NCBI RefSeq assembly: GCF_001426885.1
Contig: NZ_LMFP01000033.1
Span: 263-64,262 of the forward strand
Length of the DNA stretch: 64,000 nt
Origin: Pelomonas sp. Root1444
GTDB taxonomy: Bacteria; Pseudomonadota; Gammaproteobacteria; Burkholderiales; Burkholderiaceae_C
Direction of reading: 5' to 3'
In this document: positions 9,551 through 17,301 of the stretch, piece by piece
Layout: each line of letters starts with the position of its first letter
Numbering within the stretch: the stretch's first letter is position 1
Notes under the pieces: model-generated
What the model was told of the DNA's origin: nothing
Database searches by the model: none
Seen by the model: only the letters and a program-made list of their open reading frames with translations
Program-made: the position numbers and the translations under genes

Positions 9551-10396
9551 ATGAAGGTCGACGCGCACCAGCATTTCTGGCGCCTCGCGGACCGCGAGGG
9601 TCAATGGCCGCCTCCTGCCCTCGAAGCCATCTACCGCGACTTCGGCCCACAGGACCTGGCGCCGCATCTTCAGGCGGCCGGCATCGATGCCACCGTGCTC
9701 GTGCAGTCCATGCCCAGCGTTGCCGACACGCACTGGATGCTGTCGGTCGCCGCCGCGACGCCCTGGGTGCGCGGCGTCGTCGGCTGGGTGGACTTCAAGG
9801 CGGCGGATGCGCCCGCGCAGATCGACGCGCTGGCACGCGACCCACTGCTCAAGGGCCTGCGGCCGATGCTGCAGGACCTGCCGGACGACGACTGGATCGC
9901 CGATCCTGCCTGTGCCCCGGCCGCCGAAGCCATGCAGCGCCATGGGCTGGTGTTCGACGCCCTGGTGCTGCCCCGCCAACTGCCGGCACTGCGCCGCTTT
10001 GCCGAGCGCCACCCGGGGCTGAGCATCGTCATCGACCACGCCGCCAAGCCCGCCATCGCACGCGGCGAGATGGCGCCCTGGCGTGCCGACATCGCCACGC
10101 TGGCGGCCCTGCCGCAGGTGCATTGCAAGCTCTCCGGGCTGTTGACCGAAGCCGGCGACCGCCGCGACGCCGCCGCGCTGCAACCTTACGCGCAGGCGCT
10201 CTGGGAACTGTTCGGCCCCGGCCGCCTGCTGTGGGGCAGCGACTGGCCCGTGCTGCGCCTGGCCGCCGACTACGCGGACTGGTGGCAGCTCGCCCACGCG
10301 CTCGGCGCTCAATTCAAACCGATTCCCCAACCCGACGACCTGCGCGCGCTCTTCGGGGGCAACGCCACCCGCCTTTACCGCCTTCACCCATGCTGA
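9551..10396 (+). CDS. Amidohydrolase-family sugar lactonase (L-fucono/L-galactono-lactonase type)
   Basis: 281-residue cytoplasmic metal-dependent hydrolase of the COG3618 amidohydrolase group. The metal-site motif DAHQHFW is at the N-terminus, a second His in VIDHAAKP, and the conserved Asp in LLWGSDWPV. Characterised members open L-fucono-1,5-lactone and L-galactono-1,5-lactone to the acids. It follows the aldose dehydrogenase without a gap and overlaps the next gene by seven bases. Substrate choice between fuconolactone and galactonolactone is inferred from the operon, not from residues. Confidence 0.85.
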   Translation: MKVDAHQHFWRLADREGQWPPPALEAIYRDFGPQDLAPHLQAAGIDATVLVQSMPSVADTHWMLSVAAATPWVRGVVGWVDFKAADAPAQIDALARDPLLKGLRPMLQDLPDDDWIADPACAPAAEAMQRHGLVFDALVLPRQLPALRRFAERHPGLSIVIDHAAKPAIARGEMAPWRADIATLAALPQVHCKLSGLLTEAGDRRDAAALQPYAQALWELFGPGRLLWGSDWPVLRLAADYADWWQLAHALGAQFKPIPQPDDLRALFGGNATRLYRLHPC

Positions 10397-11400
10397 CCGT
10401 CATCTGCGAATCCCCCGGCTCCCTCGTCGCCCACGACCGCCCTCGCCCGGTGCGCAACCCGGGTGACGTGCTGCTGCGCGTCAAGCGCGTGGGCGTCTGC
10501 GGCACCGACCTGCACATCTTCACCGGCCACCAGCCCTATCTCGAGTACCCGCGCGTGATGGGTCATGAGATCTCCGGCGTGGTCGAAGAGGCCGACAGCG
10601 ACAGCGGCCTGCTGCGCGGCGACCCGGTCTACGTGATGCCCTACCTGTCGTGCGGCGATTGCATCGCCTGCCGCCAGGGCAAGACGAACTGCTGCGTGCG
10701 CATCCAGGTGCTGGGCGTGCACCGCGACGGCGCCTTCACCGAATTCGTCAGCGTGCCGCGTCGCTTCATCGGCAAGGCCGACGGCATCACGCTGGACCAG
10801 GCCGCGATGCTGGAGTTCCTCGCCATCGGCGCGCATGCGGTGCGGCGCGGCGAGGTGGCCGCCGGCCAGCGCGTGCTGGTGGTCGGCGCCGGCCCGATCG
10901 GCCTGGGGGTGATGATCTTCGCCAAGCTGCGCGGCGCCGTCGTCACCGCGCTGGACGGCCGCCGCGACCGGCTCGATTTCGCGCTCAACCAGGTGGGTGT
11001 GGGCGCCGCGGTGAACGTCGGCGAAGGCGACGAGGCCGAGCTGTCGCGCCTCACCGAGGGCGAGTTCTTCGACGTGGTGTTCGACGCCACCGGCAACCCG
11101 AAGGCGATGGAACGGGGCTTCCGCTTCCTTGCACACGGCGGGCGCTACGTGCTGGTGTCCATCGTCCAGGGCGATATCCGCTTCTCCGACCCGGAGTTCC
11201 ACAAGCGCGAGGCCACGCTGCTCAGCAGCCGCAACGCGACGATCGAGGACTTCGAAGTCGTCATGAAGGCCATCCGCGAAGGCCTGGTGCCCGACGCGGC
11301 GCTGGCCACGCACCGGCTGACGCTGGCCGAAGTCCCGGCCGGTTTCCAGCGCCTGCTGGACCCGGCCGAAGGCGTCATCAAGGCCATCGTCGAATGCTGA
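10390..11400 (+). CDS. Zinc-dependent sugar-acid dehydrogenase (L-galactonate 5-dehydrogenase-like)
   Basis: 336-residue medium-chain dehydrogenase. Catalytic zinc site in GVCGTDLH and MGHEISG; structural-zinc cysteines in MPYLSCGDCIACRQGKTNCC; Rossmann motif VVGAGPIGLG. Closest in character to YjjN/LgoD-type enzymes, which oxidise L-galactonate to D-tagaturonate with NAD. The ATG lies inside the end of the lactonase gene, so the two are coupled. In context it would oxidise the sugar acid produced by the lactonase and hand a keto-acid to the next enzyme. Confidence 0.85.
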   Translation: MLTVICESPGSLVAHDRPRPVRNPGDVLLRVKRVGVCGTDLHIFTGHQPYLEYPRVMGHEISGVVEEADSDSGLLRGDPVYVMPYLSCGDCIACRQGKTNCCVRIQVLGVHRDGAFTEFVSVPRRFIGKADGITLDQAAMLEFLAIGAHAVRRGEVAAGQRVLVVGAGPIGLGVMIFAKLRGAVVTALDGRRDRLDFALNQVGVGAAVNVGEGDEAELSRLTEGEFFDVVFDATGNPKAMERGFRFLAHGGRYVLVSIVQGDIRFSDPEFHKREATLLSSRNATIEDFEVVMKAIREGLVPDAALATHRLTLAEVPAGFQRLLDPAEGVIKAIVEC

Positions 11401-11407
11401 CGCTGCG

Positions 11408-12538
11408 ATGAGCGCTGGCCAGCCCATCCTGCAGTTCGGCACCAGCCGCTTCCTGCAGGCGCATGTCGACCTCTTCGTCAGCGAGGCCGCCGAACGCGGC
11501 GAGGCGCTCGGCGGCATCACGGTCGTGCAGACCACCGGCAACCCGGCCAGCACGCGGCGGCTGCAGGCGCTGGCGAGTGCGGAAGGTTTCGAGGTGCGGG
11601 TGCGCGGCCTGGTTGCCGGGCAGCCGGTGGAATTGCGCAAGACCTGCCGTTCGATCCGCGAAGCCTTTCATGCCGGCACCGACTGGCGCGCCGTGCGCGA
11701 CCGCGCATGCGGCCCGGTGCGCGTCATCGTCTCCAACACCGGCGACAGCGGCTGGGCGCTGGCGCCCGAGGATGGCGCGGGCCTGCTGTCCGCGGCGGCC
11801 GCGGCGCCGGCCTCGTTCCCGGCCAAGCTGCTGGTGCTGCTGCACGACCGCTGGCAGGCGCAGCCCGACGCCGAACTGACGCTGCTGCCGTGCGAGCTGG
11901 TGTCGCGCAACGGCGAGCGGCTGCGCGAGATCGTCCTCACCCTGGCGCGTGAATGGCAGTGCGCGCCGGCCTTCACCAACTGGCTGCAAGCCCGGCCGGT
12001 GTGGGCGAATTCGCTGGTGGACCGCATCGTCTCGCAGCCGCTGGAACCGGCCGGCGCGGTGGCCGAGCCCTATGCGCTGTGGGCCGTCGAGGCGCAGCCC
12101 CGGCTGCAGCTGCCGTGCCGGCATGCGGCCATCGTGCTCACCAACGACCTCACGCGGCATGAGCGGCTCAAGCTCTTTCTGCTCAACCTCGGCCACACGC
12201 TTCTGGCTGACTTGTGGATGCACGGCGGGCTGCCGGCCGACATGACGGTGCTGCAGGCCATGCAGGCCCCGGCGCTGCGCGAGCCGCTGGAGCAGGCCTG
12301 GCTGCAGGAAGTGGTGCCGGTGTTCGACGCGCTCGGGCAAGGCGACGACGCGCGCCGCTACCTGGTCGACCTGCGCGACCGGCTGCTGAACCCCTTCCTC
12401 GACCATCGCCTGGCCGACATCGCGCAGAACCACGCACAGAAGAAGGCGCGGCGCCTGCAGCCGGTGGTCGACCTGGCCCAGGTGCATGTGCCGGGCCTGC
12501 CCCAGCCCCGGCTGGCAGCCGCGCTGGCGGCACACTGA
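11408..12538 (+). CDS. Mannitol-dehydrogenase-family oxidoreductase, tagaturonate reductase-like
   Basis: 376-residue member of the polyol/uronate dehydrogenase family that includes UxaB (tagaturonate reductase) and UxuB. The N-terminal Rossmann start QFGTSRFLQAHVDLF and the active-site segment LLPCELVSRNG are clear. KLFLLNLGH supplies the conserved Lys, Asn and His. It is shorter than E. coli UxaB. Between the galactonate-type dehydrogenase and altronate dehydratase genes, the natural role is reduction of D-tagaturonate to D-altronate. Confidence 0.8.
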   Translation: MSAGQPILQFGTSRFLQAHVDLFVSEAAERGEALGGITVVQTTGNPASTRRLQALASAEGFEVRVRGLVAGQPVELRKTCRSIREAFHAGTDWRAVRDRACGPVRVIVSNTGDSGWALAPEDGAGLLSAAAAAPASFPAKLLVLLHDRWQAQPDAELTLLPCELVSRNGERLREIVLTLAREWQCAPAFTNWLQARPVWANSLVDRIVSQPLEPAGAVAEPYALWAVEAQPRLQLPCRHAAIVLTNDLTRHERLKLFLLNLGHTLLADLWMHGGLPADMTVLQAMQAPALREPLEQAWLQEVVPVFDALGQGDDARRYLVDLRDRLLNPFLDHRLADIAQNHAQKKARRLQPVVDLAQVHVPGLPQPRLAAALAAH

Positions 12539-12552
12539 ACAAGGAACACGCA

Positions 12553-12882
12553 ATGCAACGCATGGGCATGGTGATCGGCATCGCGCCGGAACACATCGCG
12601 GAATACAAGCGCCTGCACGCGGCCGTCTGGCCGGCGGTGCTGGCGCGGCTGTCCGCTTCCAACATCCGCAACTACAGCATCTTCCTGCGCGAGCCGGAGA
12701 ACCTCTTGTTCGGCTACTGGGAATACCACGGCAGCGATTTCGACGCCGACATGGCGGCTATCGCCGCCGACGTCGAAACCCGCCGCTGGTGGACCTTCTG
12801 CAGCCCCTGCCAGCGCCCGCTGGACAGCCGCGCGCCCGGCGAGCACTGGGCGTCGATGGAGTGCGTCTTCCATGTCGACTGA
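12553..12882 (+). CDS. L-rhamnose mutarotase family protein (RhaM-like)
   Basis: 109-residue dimeric alpha-beta barrel enzyme of the RhaM family, which interconverts anomers of L-rhamnose, L-fucose and related sugars. Visible family features are RMGMVIGIAPEHIAEYKRLHAAVWP at the start (His for acid/base chemistry), NYSIFLREPENLLFGYWEY in the middle and the C-terminal WASMECVFHVD. AAGGAACA precedes the ATG. It overlaps the altronate dehydratase gene by 11 bp. It would supply the anomer used by the aldose 1-dehydrogenase at the start of the pathway. Confidence 0.85.
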   Translation: MQRMGMVIGIAPEHIAEYKRLHAAVWPAVLARLSASNIRNYSIFLREPENLLFGYWEYHGSDFDADMAAIAADVETRRWWTFCSPCQRPLDSRAPGEHWASMECVFHVD

Positions 12883-14401
12883 GCACACGCAGGCCCACGC
12901 GCTGATCGTGCTGCACGCGAGCGACAACGTCGCCGTGGCGCGCGTGGCGCTGGCCGAGAACGACCGGATCGCCCGCCCGGACGCGACGCTGATCGTGCGC
13001 GATGCGATCGCCGCCGGCCACAAGATCGCGTTGCGCCCTATCGGCCCGGGCGAGCTGGTGCTGAAGTACGGCCAGCCGATCGGGGTGGCGAGTGCGCCCA
13101 TCGCACCGGGCGAGCACGTGCACGGGCACAACGTCGAGATGCGCGCGGCGCTGCCGCCACAGGCGGCAGGCAGCGAAGCCGCTGCGCCGGTCGGCGTCGG
13201 CGAGCCCGCCACGTTCGAAGGTTATGTGCGCGCCGACGGCCGCGTGGGCACGCGCAACTACATCGGCGTCATCTCCTCGGTGAACTGCTCGGCCACCGTC
13301 TGCAAGGCGATCGCCCAGGGCGCGGAACGCGCGGGCTTGCCCGGCATCGACGGCGTGGTAGCGATAACACACGGCAGCGGCTGTGGCATGAGCGGGGACG
13401 GCGAAGGCCTGGAACTGCTGCGCCGCACGCTGCGCGGCTACGCGACGCATCCCAACTTCGCCGCGGTGCTGGTGGTCGGCCTGGGCTGCGAGGTGAACCA
13501 GGTCGAACCGCTGGTAGGCGCGCTGGCACCCGCGGCGCGCCAACGCGTGCGGACGTTGACCATCCAGGAGGCCGGCGGCACTCGCGAAGCCATCGCGCAG
13601 GGCGCGGCGCTGGTGGCGGAACTCGCCGCGCAAGCCGCCACCGCGCAGCGCAGCACGGTGCCGGTATCGCACCTCGTGGTCGGCCTGCAGTGCGGCGGCT
13701 CGGACGGCTACTCAGGCATCAGCGCCAACCCTGCGCTCGGCGCTGCAGTGGACCTGCTGGTGCGCCATGGCGGCACGGCCATCCTGTCCGAAACCCCCGA
13801 GATCTACGGTGCCGAACACCTGCTGCTCGCGCGCGCGGCCTCGCCCGCGGTGGCCGAGCGGCTGCTGGCGCGGCTGCGCTGGTGGGAAGACTACGCCGCC
13901 CGCAATGGCGCGGAGCTGAACAACAACCCCTCGCCGGGCAACAAGGCCGGCGGCATCACGACCATCCTGGAAAAGTCCCTGGGCGCGGTCGCAAAGGGCG
14001 GCGGCAGCACGCTGACCGACGTGGTGGAGTACGCCCAGCCGGCGAGCGGCCCAGGGCTCGTGTTCATGGACACGCCCGGCTACGACCCGGTCTCGGCCAC
14101 CGGCCAGGTCGCGGGCGGCGCCAACCTGATCTGCTTCACGACCGGGCGCGGCTCGACCTACGGCTGCAAGCCCACACCCTCGCTGAAGCTGGCGACGAAC
14201 ACGCCCATGTTCGAGCGCATGCGCATGGACATGGACTTCAATGCCGGCGGCATCGTCGACGGCACGCTGACCGTGGCGCAAGCCGGCGAGGCGCTGTTCC
14301 GGCTGATGCTGGAGACGGCCTCCGGCCGCCGCACGCTCAGCGAGGAGCACGACCTCGGCGACAACGAGTTCGTGCCCTGGCAGCTTGGCGCCGTGATGTA
14401 G
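12872..14401 (+). CDS. uxaA: Altronate dehydratase
   Basis: 509-residue full-length UxaA-family enzyme. An N-terminal SAF-type domain (to about residue 105, ending EHVHGHNVEM) is joined to the large catalytic part with GYVRADGRVGTRNYIGV, THGSGCGMSGDG, GLGCEVNQ, GLQCGGSDGYSGISANPALG and the C-terminal FTTGRGSTYGCKPTPSLKLATN. It converts D-altronate to 2-keto-3-deoxy-gluconate (KDG). Last gene of the operon and convergent with the regulator gene 12 bp away. KDG kinase and aldolase are not in this window, so those steps must be encoded elsewhere. Confidence 0.92.
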   Translation: MSTEHTQAHALIVLHASDNVAVARVALAENDRIARPDATLIVRDAIAAGHKIALRPIGPGELVLKYGQPIGVASAPIAPGEHVHGHNVEMRAALPPQAAGSEAAAPVGVGEPATFEGYVRADGRVGTRNYIGVISSVNCSATVCKAIAQGAERAGLPGIDGVVAITHGSGCGMSGDGEGLELLRRTLRGYATHPNFAAVLVVGLGCEVNQVEPLVGALAPAARQRVRTLTIQEAGGTREAIAQGAALVAELAAQAATAQRSTVPVSHLVVGLQCGGSDGYSGISANPALGAAVDLLVRHGGTAILSETPEIYGAEHLLLARAASPAVAERLLARLRWWEDYAARNGAELNNNPSPGNKAGGITTILEKSLGAVAKGGGSTLTDVVEYAQPASGPGLVFMDTPGYDPVSATGQVAGGANLICFTTGRGSTYGCKPTPSLKLATNTPMFERMRMDMDFNAGGIVDGTLTVAQAGEALFRLMLETASGRRTLSEEHDLGDNEFVPWQLGAVM

Positions 14402-14413
14402 GCGCTGCGCGGC

Positions 14414-15145
14414 TCAGCTGAGCAGCGCAGCGTGCTGGGACGGCGAGGCCTCGGTGGGCTCGCTGATCCAGCGGCCATGCGATGCGACCAGGTGGCTGCA
14501 CATGGCCGCAGCGGCGGCTTGCGGGTTGCGAGCTTCCAACGCGCGCAAGATGGCCTCGTGTTCCGCCAGCGCCGCCTGCCAGGTGTGGTCGGATTCCGCC
14601 CGCCGGCTCATGCCGGACGAGATCGGGCTGTGGCGGCCGTCGAAAAGCGTTCCCACCATGCCGGCCAGCACCGAGTTGCCGGCCATGTCCGCAATGGCGA
14701 GGTGAAAGCGCCGGTCCGCATCGACCGGTTTGCGCCCGTTGACGAACTCGCTGCGCATGGCGTCCAGCGCCTCTTCGACACGCTGCAGGCCCGGCTTGGT
14801 GACCCGGGCCGCGGCCAGCGTGATGACCGCGCTTTCCAGCACCACGCGCGCATTCATCAGCTCCGCCGGACTCTCGCCCAGCGCCGGCGTATGCTGGTCG
14901 CTCTGTTCAGGCGCCGCACAGACATAGACCCCAGACCCACCGCGGATCTCGACGCGCCCGTCGATCTCCAACGCGATGAGGGCCTCACGCAGCGAGGGCC
15001 TCGACACCCCCAGTTGCAATGCCAGCTCGCGTTCTGCGGGCAAACGGGCACCAGGTGCAATGCCGTCCGATTCGATCAGGGCGCGAATGCGGTCAGCAAC
15101 CAGTTGGTATTGGCGGCGCGCTTCACCGCGAGTGTGATTGGCCAT
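14414..15145 (-). CDS. FadR-family GntR transcriptional regulator
   Basis: 243-residue repressor/activator. The N-terminal winged helix (about residues 10-75) contains YQLVADRIRALIESDGI and LPAERELALQLGVSRPSLREAL. The C-terminal FCD ligand domain has the metal-site pattern around RFHLAIADMAGN and LAEHEAILRALEARNP. ATG 15145 is chosen because GGGAG precedes it. Operator-like TGGACTGACCA lies 16 bases before the start codon, and the same motif recurs at other promoters of this locus, so it is probably autoregulated and controls them. The effector is perhaps a sugar acid of the adjacent pathway. Confidence 0.9.
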   Translation of the reverse strand: MANHTRGEARRQYQLVADRIRALIESDGIAPGARLPAERELALQLGVSRPSLREALIALEIDGRVEIRGGSGVYVCAAPEQSDQHTPALGESPAELMNARVVLESAVITLAAARVTKPGLQRVEEALDAMRSEFVNGRKPVDADRRFHLAIADMAGNSVLAGMVGTLFDGRHSPISSGMSRRAESDHTWQAALAEHEAILRALEARNPQAAAAAMCSHLVASHGRWISEPTEASPSQHAALLS

Positions 15146-15158
15146 GGCTCCCTCGAAT

Positions 15159-15173
15159 ATTGGACTGACCAAT
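15159..15173. promoter_or_regulatory. FadR-type operator upstream of the regulator gene
   Basis: Palindrome ATTGGACTGACCAAT with core TGGACTGACCA, between the regulator start codon and its putative promoter. It matches the TGGT-N3-ACCA family seen at the other promoters with one half-site change, suggesting autoregulation. Confidence 0.65.
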
Positions 15174-15178
15174 CTTAT

Positions 15179-15210
15179 CGCTACCAACCGCGTGTCTCCT
15201 GTTGGTAGCG
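15179..15210. promoter_or_regulatory. Inverted repeat CGCTACCAAC-N12-GTTGGTAGCG
   Basis: Perfect ten-base arms at 15179-15188 and 15201-15210 separated by 12 bases, just upstream of the FadR-type operator. The arm contains CGCTACCA, which recurs at 25714-25721 and, as CGCTATCA, at 25443-25450. It may be a site for a second regulator of LacI type. That is inference. Confidence 0.45.
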
Positions 15211-15290
15211 GGAAAGCCCTGCCCCATTTCCTCAACAATTTGAGCGGTCTCGCTGACGGGAGTTCAGCGCGCAGCTGTCGTTGAAGTCCA

Positions 15291-15307
15291 GCCGCGGCTT
15301 CCGCGGC
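15291..15307 (-). terminator. GC hairpin downstream of the TPR-protein gene
   Basis: GCCGCGG-CTT-CCGCGGC, a seven-base stem with a three-base loop, about 40 bp beyond the stop of the minus-strand TPR gene. No T-run follows, so it may be a weak or Rho-assisted terminator or only an mRNA 3-prime stem. Confidence 0.3.
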
Positions 15308-15345
15308 GGTCGACGGTACGGCAGCGACGGCCGGGTCGGGGCCGC

Positions 15346-17166
15346 CTACCTTTTCTGGGCGCCCGCCGCGGGATCACTGGGCTGCTGTCCAGCCTTGTTC
15401 TGTTGCCGTTGGTATTCCTTGATAAAGGCGTCCGCAGCCTCCAGACCGTAGCTTCGCTCGACCTGACGCATCACGCTTTCCTTGTCGACGGTCCACACTT
15501 TGAACGGCTTGTCGGGCGCGGGATCGCGGCGCATTTCGGCAAGGATGTCGCCACGCGTCACACCCGTCTGCAGACGCCCTTGCCACTGCCTGGCCCACTG
15601 GCCCATGGGCTCGTCGTTCACGTTCTGCACCAGCGAGCCCAGGGTTTGGTAGGCCTCGTCTGCCTTGCCGGCGTAGGCATAGGCCAGCGCCGCGGATCCG
15701 GTCAGCGCGTCGATGTCGCGCGCGGTTTGCCACACCGAGATGACGCTCTGCAGCGTCGAGTCATCCGGCGGCGCGTCCGTCACGGCCACCTCGGCCTTGA
15801 AGGCCGCGAAGGCGGCTTCCGGCGATCGGGGGTTCAAGCCGCGCGCGCGTTGAAGGTGTTGCCGCGCCGCCTGCAAATGCGCGCGACTTGCCTCGCCCTC
15901 GCTGCGCCCGGCAAGGCGCAGGTTCGCGACGCCCGCCAGATATCGGGCTTCGAAGTTGGCGTCGTCATCCCGCAGGATGACATTCAGCCGCGACAAGGCT
16001 TCCTGCGGATCGCCCCAGTCGATCTGCGCCCGGCTCAAGGTGAGGCGGGCCAGCGTGTCGTCCGGGAAGCGGGCCGCGAGCGCGGCGACCTTTTTCAGCA
16101 GCGCCTCACCGGCCCGCGGTGACGGACAGGTTTTCAATGCAGCATCCGCCAACACGAATTCGCCCGCCGCCAGCGGCAGGGTGCGGAAACTGACCCGTGC
16201 GGCGGGAAGGGACTGGGGTGCCACCCGCAAGGCCTCCATGCCACGCAGGCTGTAGCGCCACAGCACGCGGCTCAAGTCGGCGGTCTTCATGCCGAAGGCA
16301 CGTTCGAACGCCGCCGTTGGCGCTGCCCCTCCGGCCACGAGCGCGAGATACCGGCTCAGGCGCTTGCGGTTGGCATCCGACGACAGCATGTAGTGCGTCA
16401 GCAGCCAGGATTTCGTCTCGAACTCCAGTTGCACGCCGGCAGCGCCGCCGTAGTTGCGCGCGTCGGCCAGGTTGTTCTGCAGCACGTCCTCGTACTCCAG
16501 GCTGTACCTCCGGCCGTCGCCGAGGAAGCGCAGGTAGCTGGCGACGGCCTTTGGCGCCCGCCCGACGACCATCTGTTGGTCCGAGAACCGCACGCTGGAA
16601 AAGTACTGTGCAAAGCCGTCGATGAACGACGCCGGGGCGCGGATGTCGGTGTGGCGAAAAAGGAAGTGGCGCGCATACGCCTCGAAGACATGCGACAGGC
16701 TGTCATTCAGCGGCGCCTTGTCGAGCTGCTGGTCGGCCAGGCTGGGGATGCGCTCGCCATGCACGCCGAACCCCTGCACGCCGGACGCGCAGCTGCTGTA
16801 CATGGCGACGGCATCCACCGGCACGCTGGCGTCGACCTCGCGCAGGCCGGAGGCCCCACCGTGGTAGTAGAGGGTCAGTTTCGGCGCCTGCAGCTCCACC
16901 TGACGGACAGCCTGCGTATAGATGCGCAGCAGGTGGTCCAGCTTTTCCAGGTTGTCCAGCAGCTGGCTGACGTCTTCTTCCCTGGCGTCCGAGTACACGA
17001 CGAAGCGCCGGCTCTCGGCACGGAACCACTTCGACACCTCGGTCTTCTTGCCGGCCACCTCCACGCGCTCCAGGTTCGCCGGGTCGGGTTGCTGGGCGCC
17101 GGCGGCGCCAGCCGAAAGCAGGCACAGGGCGGTTGCGAGTGCGCGAGTCCAGGGACGTGGGTGCAT
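15346..17166 (-). CDS. Exported TPR protein with degenerate DUF1570/gluzincin-like domain
   Basis: 606-residue protein of unknown function with a signal peptide ending SAGAAGA. Residues about 35-330 resemble a peptidase-like DUF1570 region, but the zinc motif is degenerate: HVFEAYARH stands where HExxH is expected and FIDGFAQYF where WLxEGxAxYF is expected, so it is probably not an active metalloprotease. The C-terminal half holds tetratricopeptide-like helices (LNPRSPEAAFAAFKAEVAV, ALAYAYAGKADEAYQTL). It lies downstream of the first halogenase gene on the same strand, in a glycan-uptake module, so a periplasmic scaffold role is a reasonable guess. Confidence 0.6.
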   Translation of the reverse strand: MHPRPWTRALATALCLLSAGAAGAQQPDPANLERVEVAGKKTEVSKWFRAESRRFVVYSDAREEDVSQLLDNLEKLDHLLRIYTQAVRQVELQAPKLTLYYHGGASGLREVDASVPVDAVAMYSSCASGVQGFGVHGERIPSLADQQLDKAPLNDSLSHVFEAYARHFLFRHTDIRAPASFIDGFAQYFSSVRFSDQQMVVGRAPKAVASYLRFLGDGRRYSLEYEDVLQNNLADARNYGGAAGVQLEFETKSWLLTHYMLSSDANRKRLSRYLALVAGGAAPTAAFERAFGMKTADLSRVLWRYSLRGMEALRVAPQSLPAARVSFRTLPLAAGEFVLADAALKTCPSPRAGEALLKKVAALAARFPDDTLARLTLSRAQIDWGDPQEALSRLNVILRDDDANFEARYLAGVANLRLAGRSEGEASRAHLQAARQHLQRARGLNPRSPEAAFAAFKAEVAVTDAPPDDSTLQSVISVWQTARDIDALTGSAALAYAYAGKADEAYQTLGSLVQNVNDEPMGQWARQWQGRLQTGVTRGDILAEMRRDPAPDKPFKVWTVDKESVMRQVERSYGLEAADAFIKEYQRQQNKAGQQPSDPAAGAQKR

Positions 17167-17301
17167 GGGATTCTTCGGAAGCAGGGAATGCGGTGGAGTT
17201 TGCTCGCGAGCGGCTCGGCACGCCGCGGCGATGCGACCGGCCAACCGCCGCCGCGACGAGCCACGGCCAGTGGCGATCAACGCCACCCTCAAGGGTAGCG
17301 C

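Noticed and set aside
8129-10387. Minus-strand open frame of about 750 codons across the dehydrogenase and lactonase genes
   Set aside because: Crosses several real genes and has biased composition without motifs; antisense artefact.
14432-15208. Plus-strand open frame opposite the FadR-type regulator
   Set aside because: Antisense shadow; the minus strand shows a clear winged helix and FCD domain.
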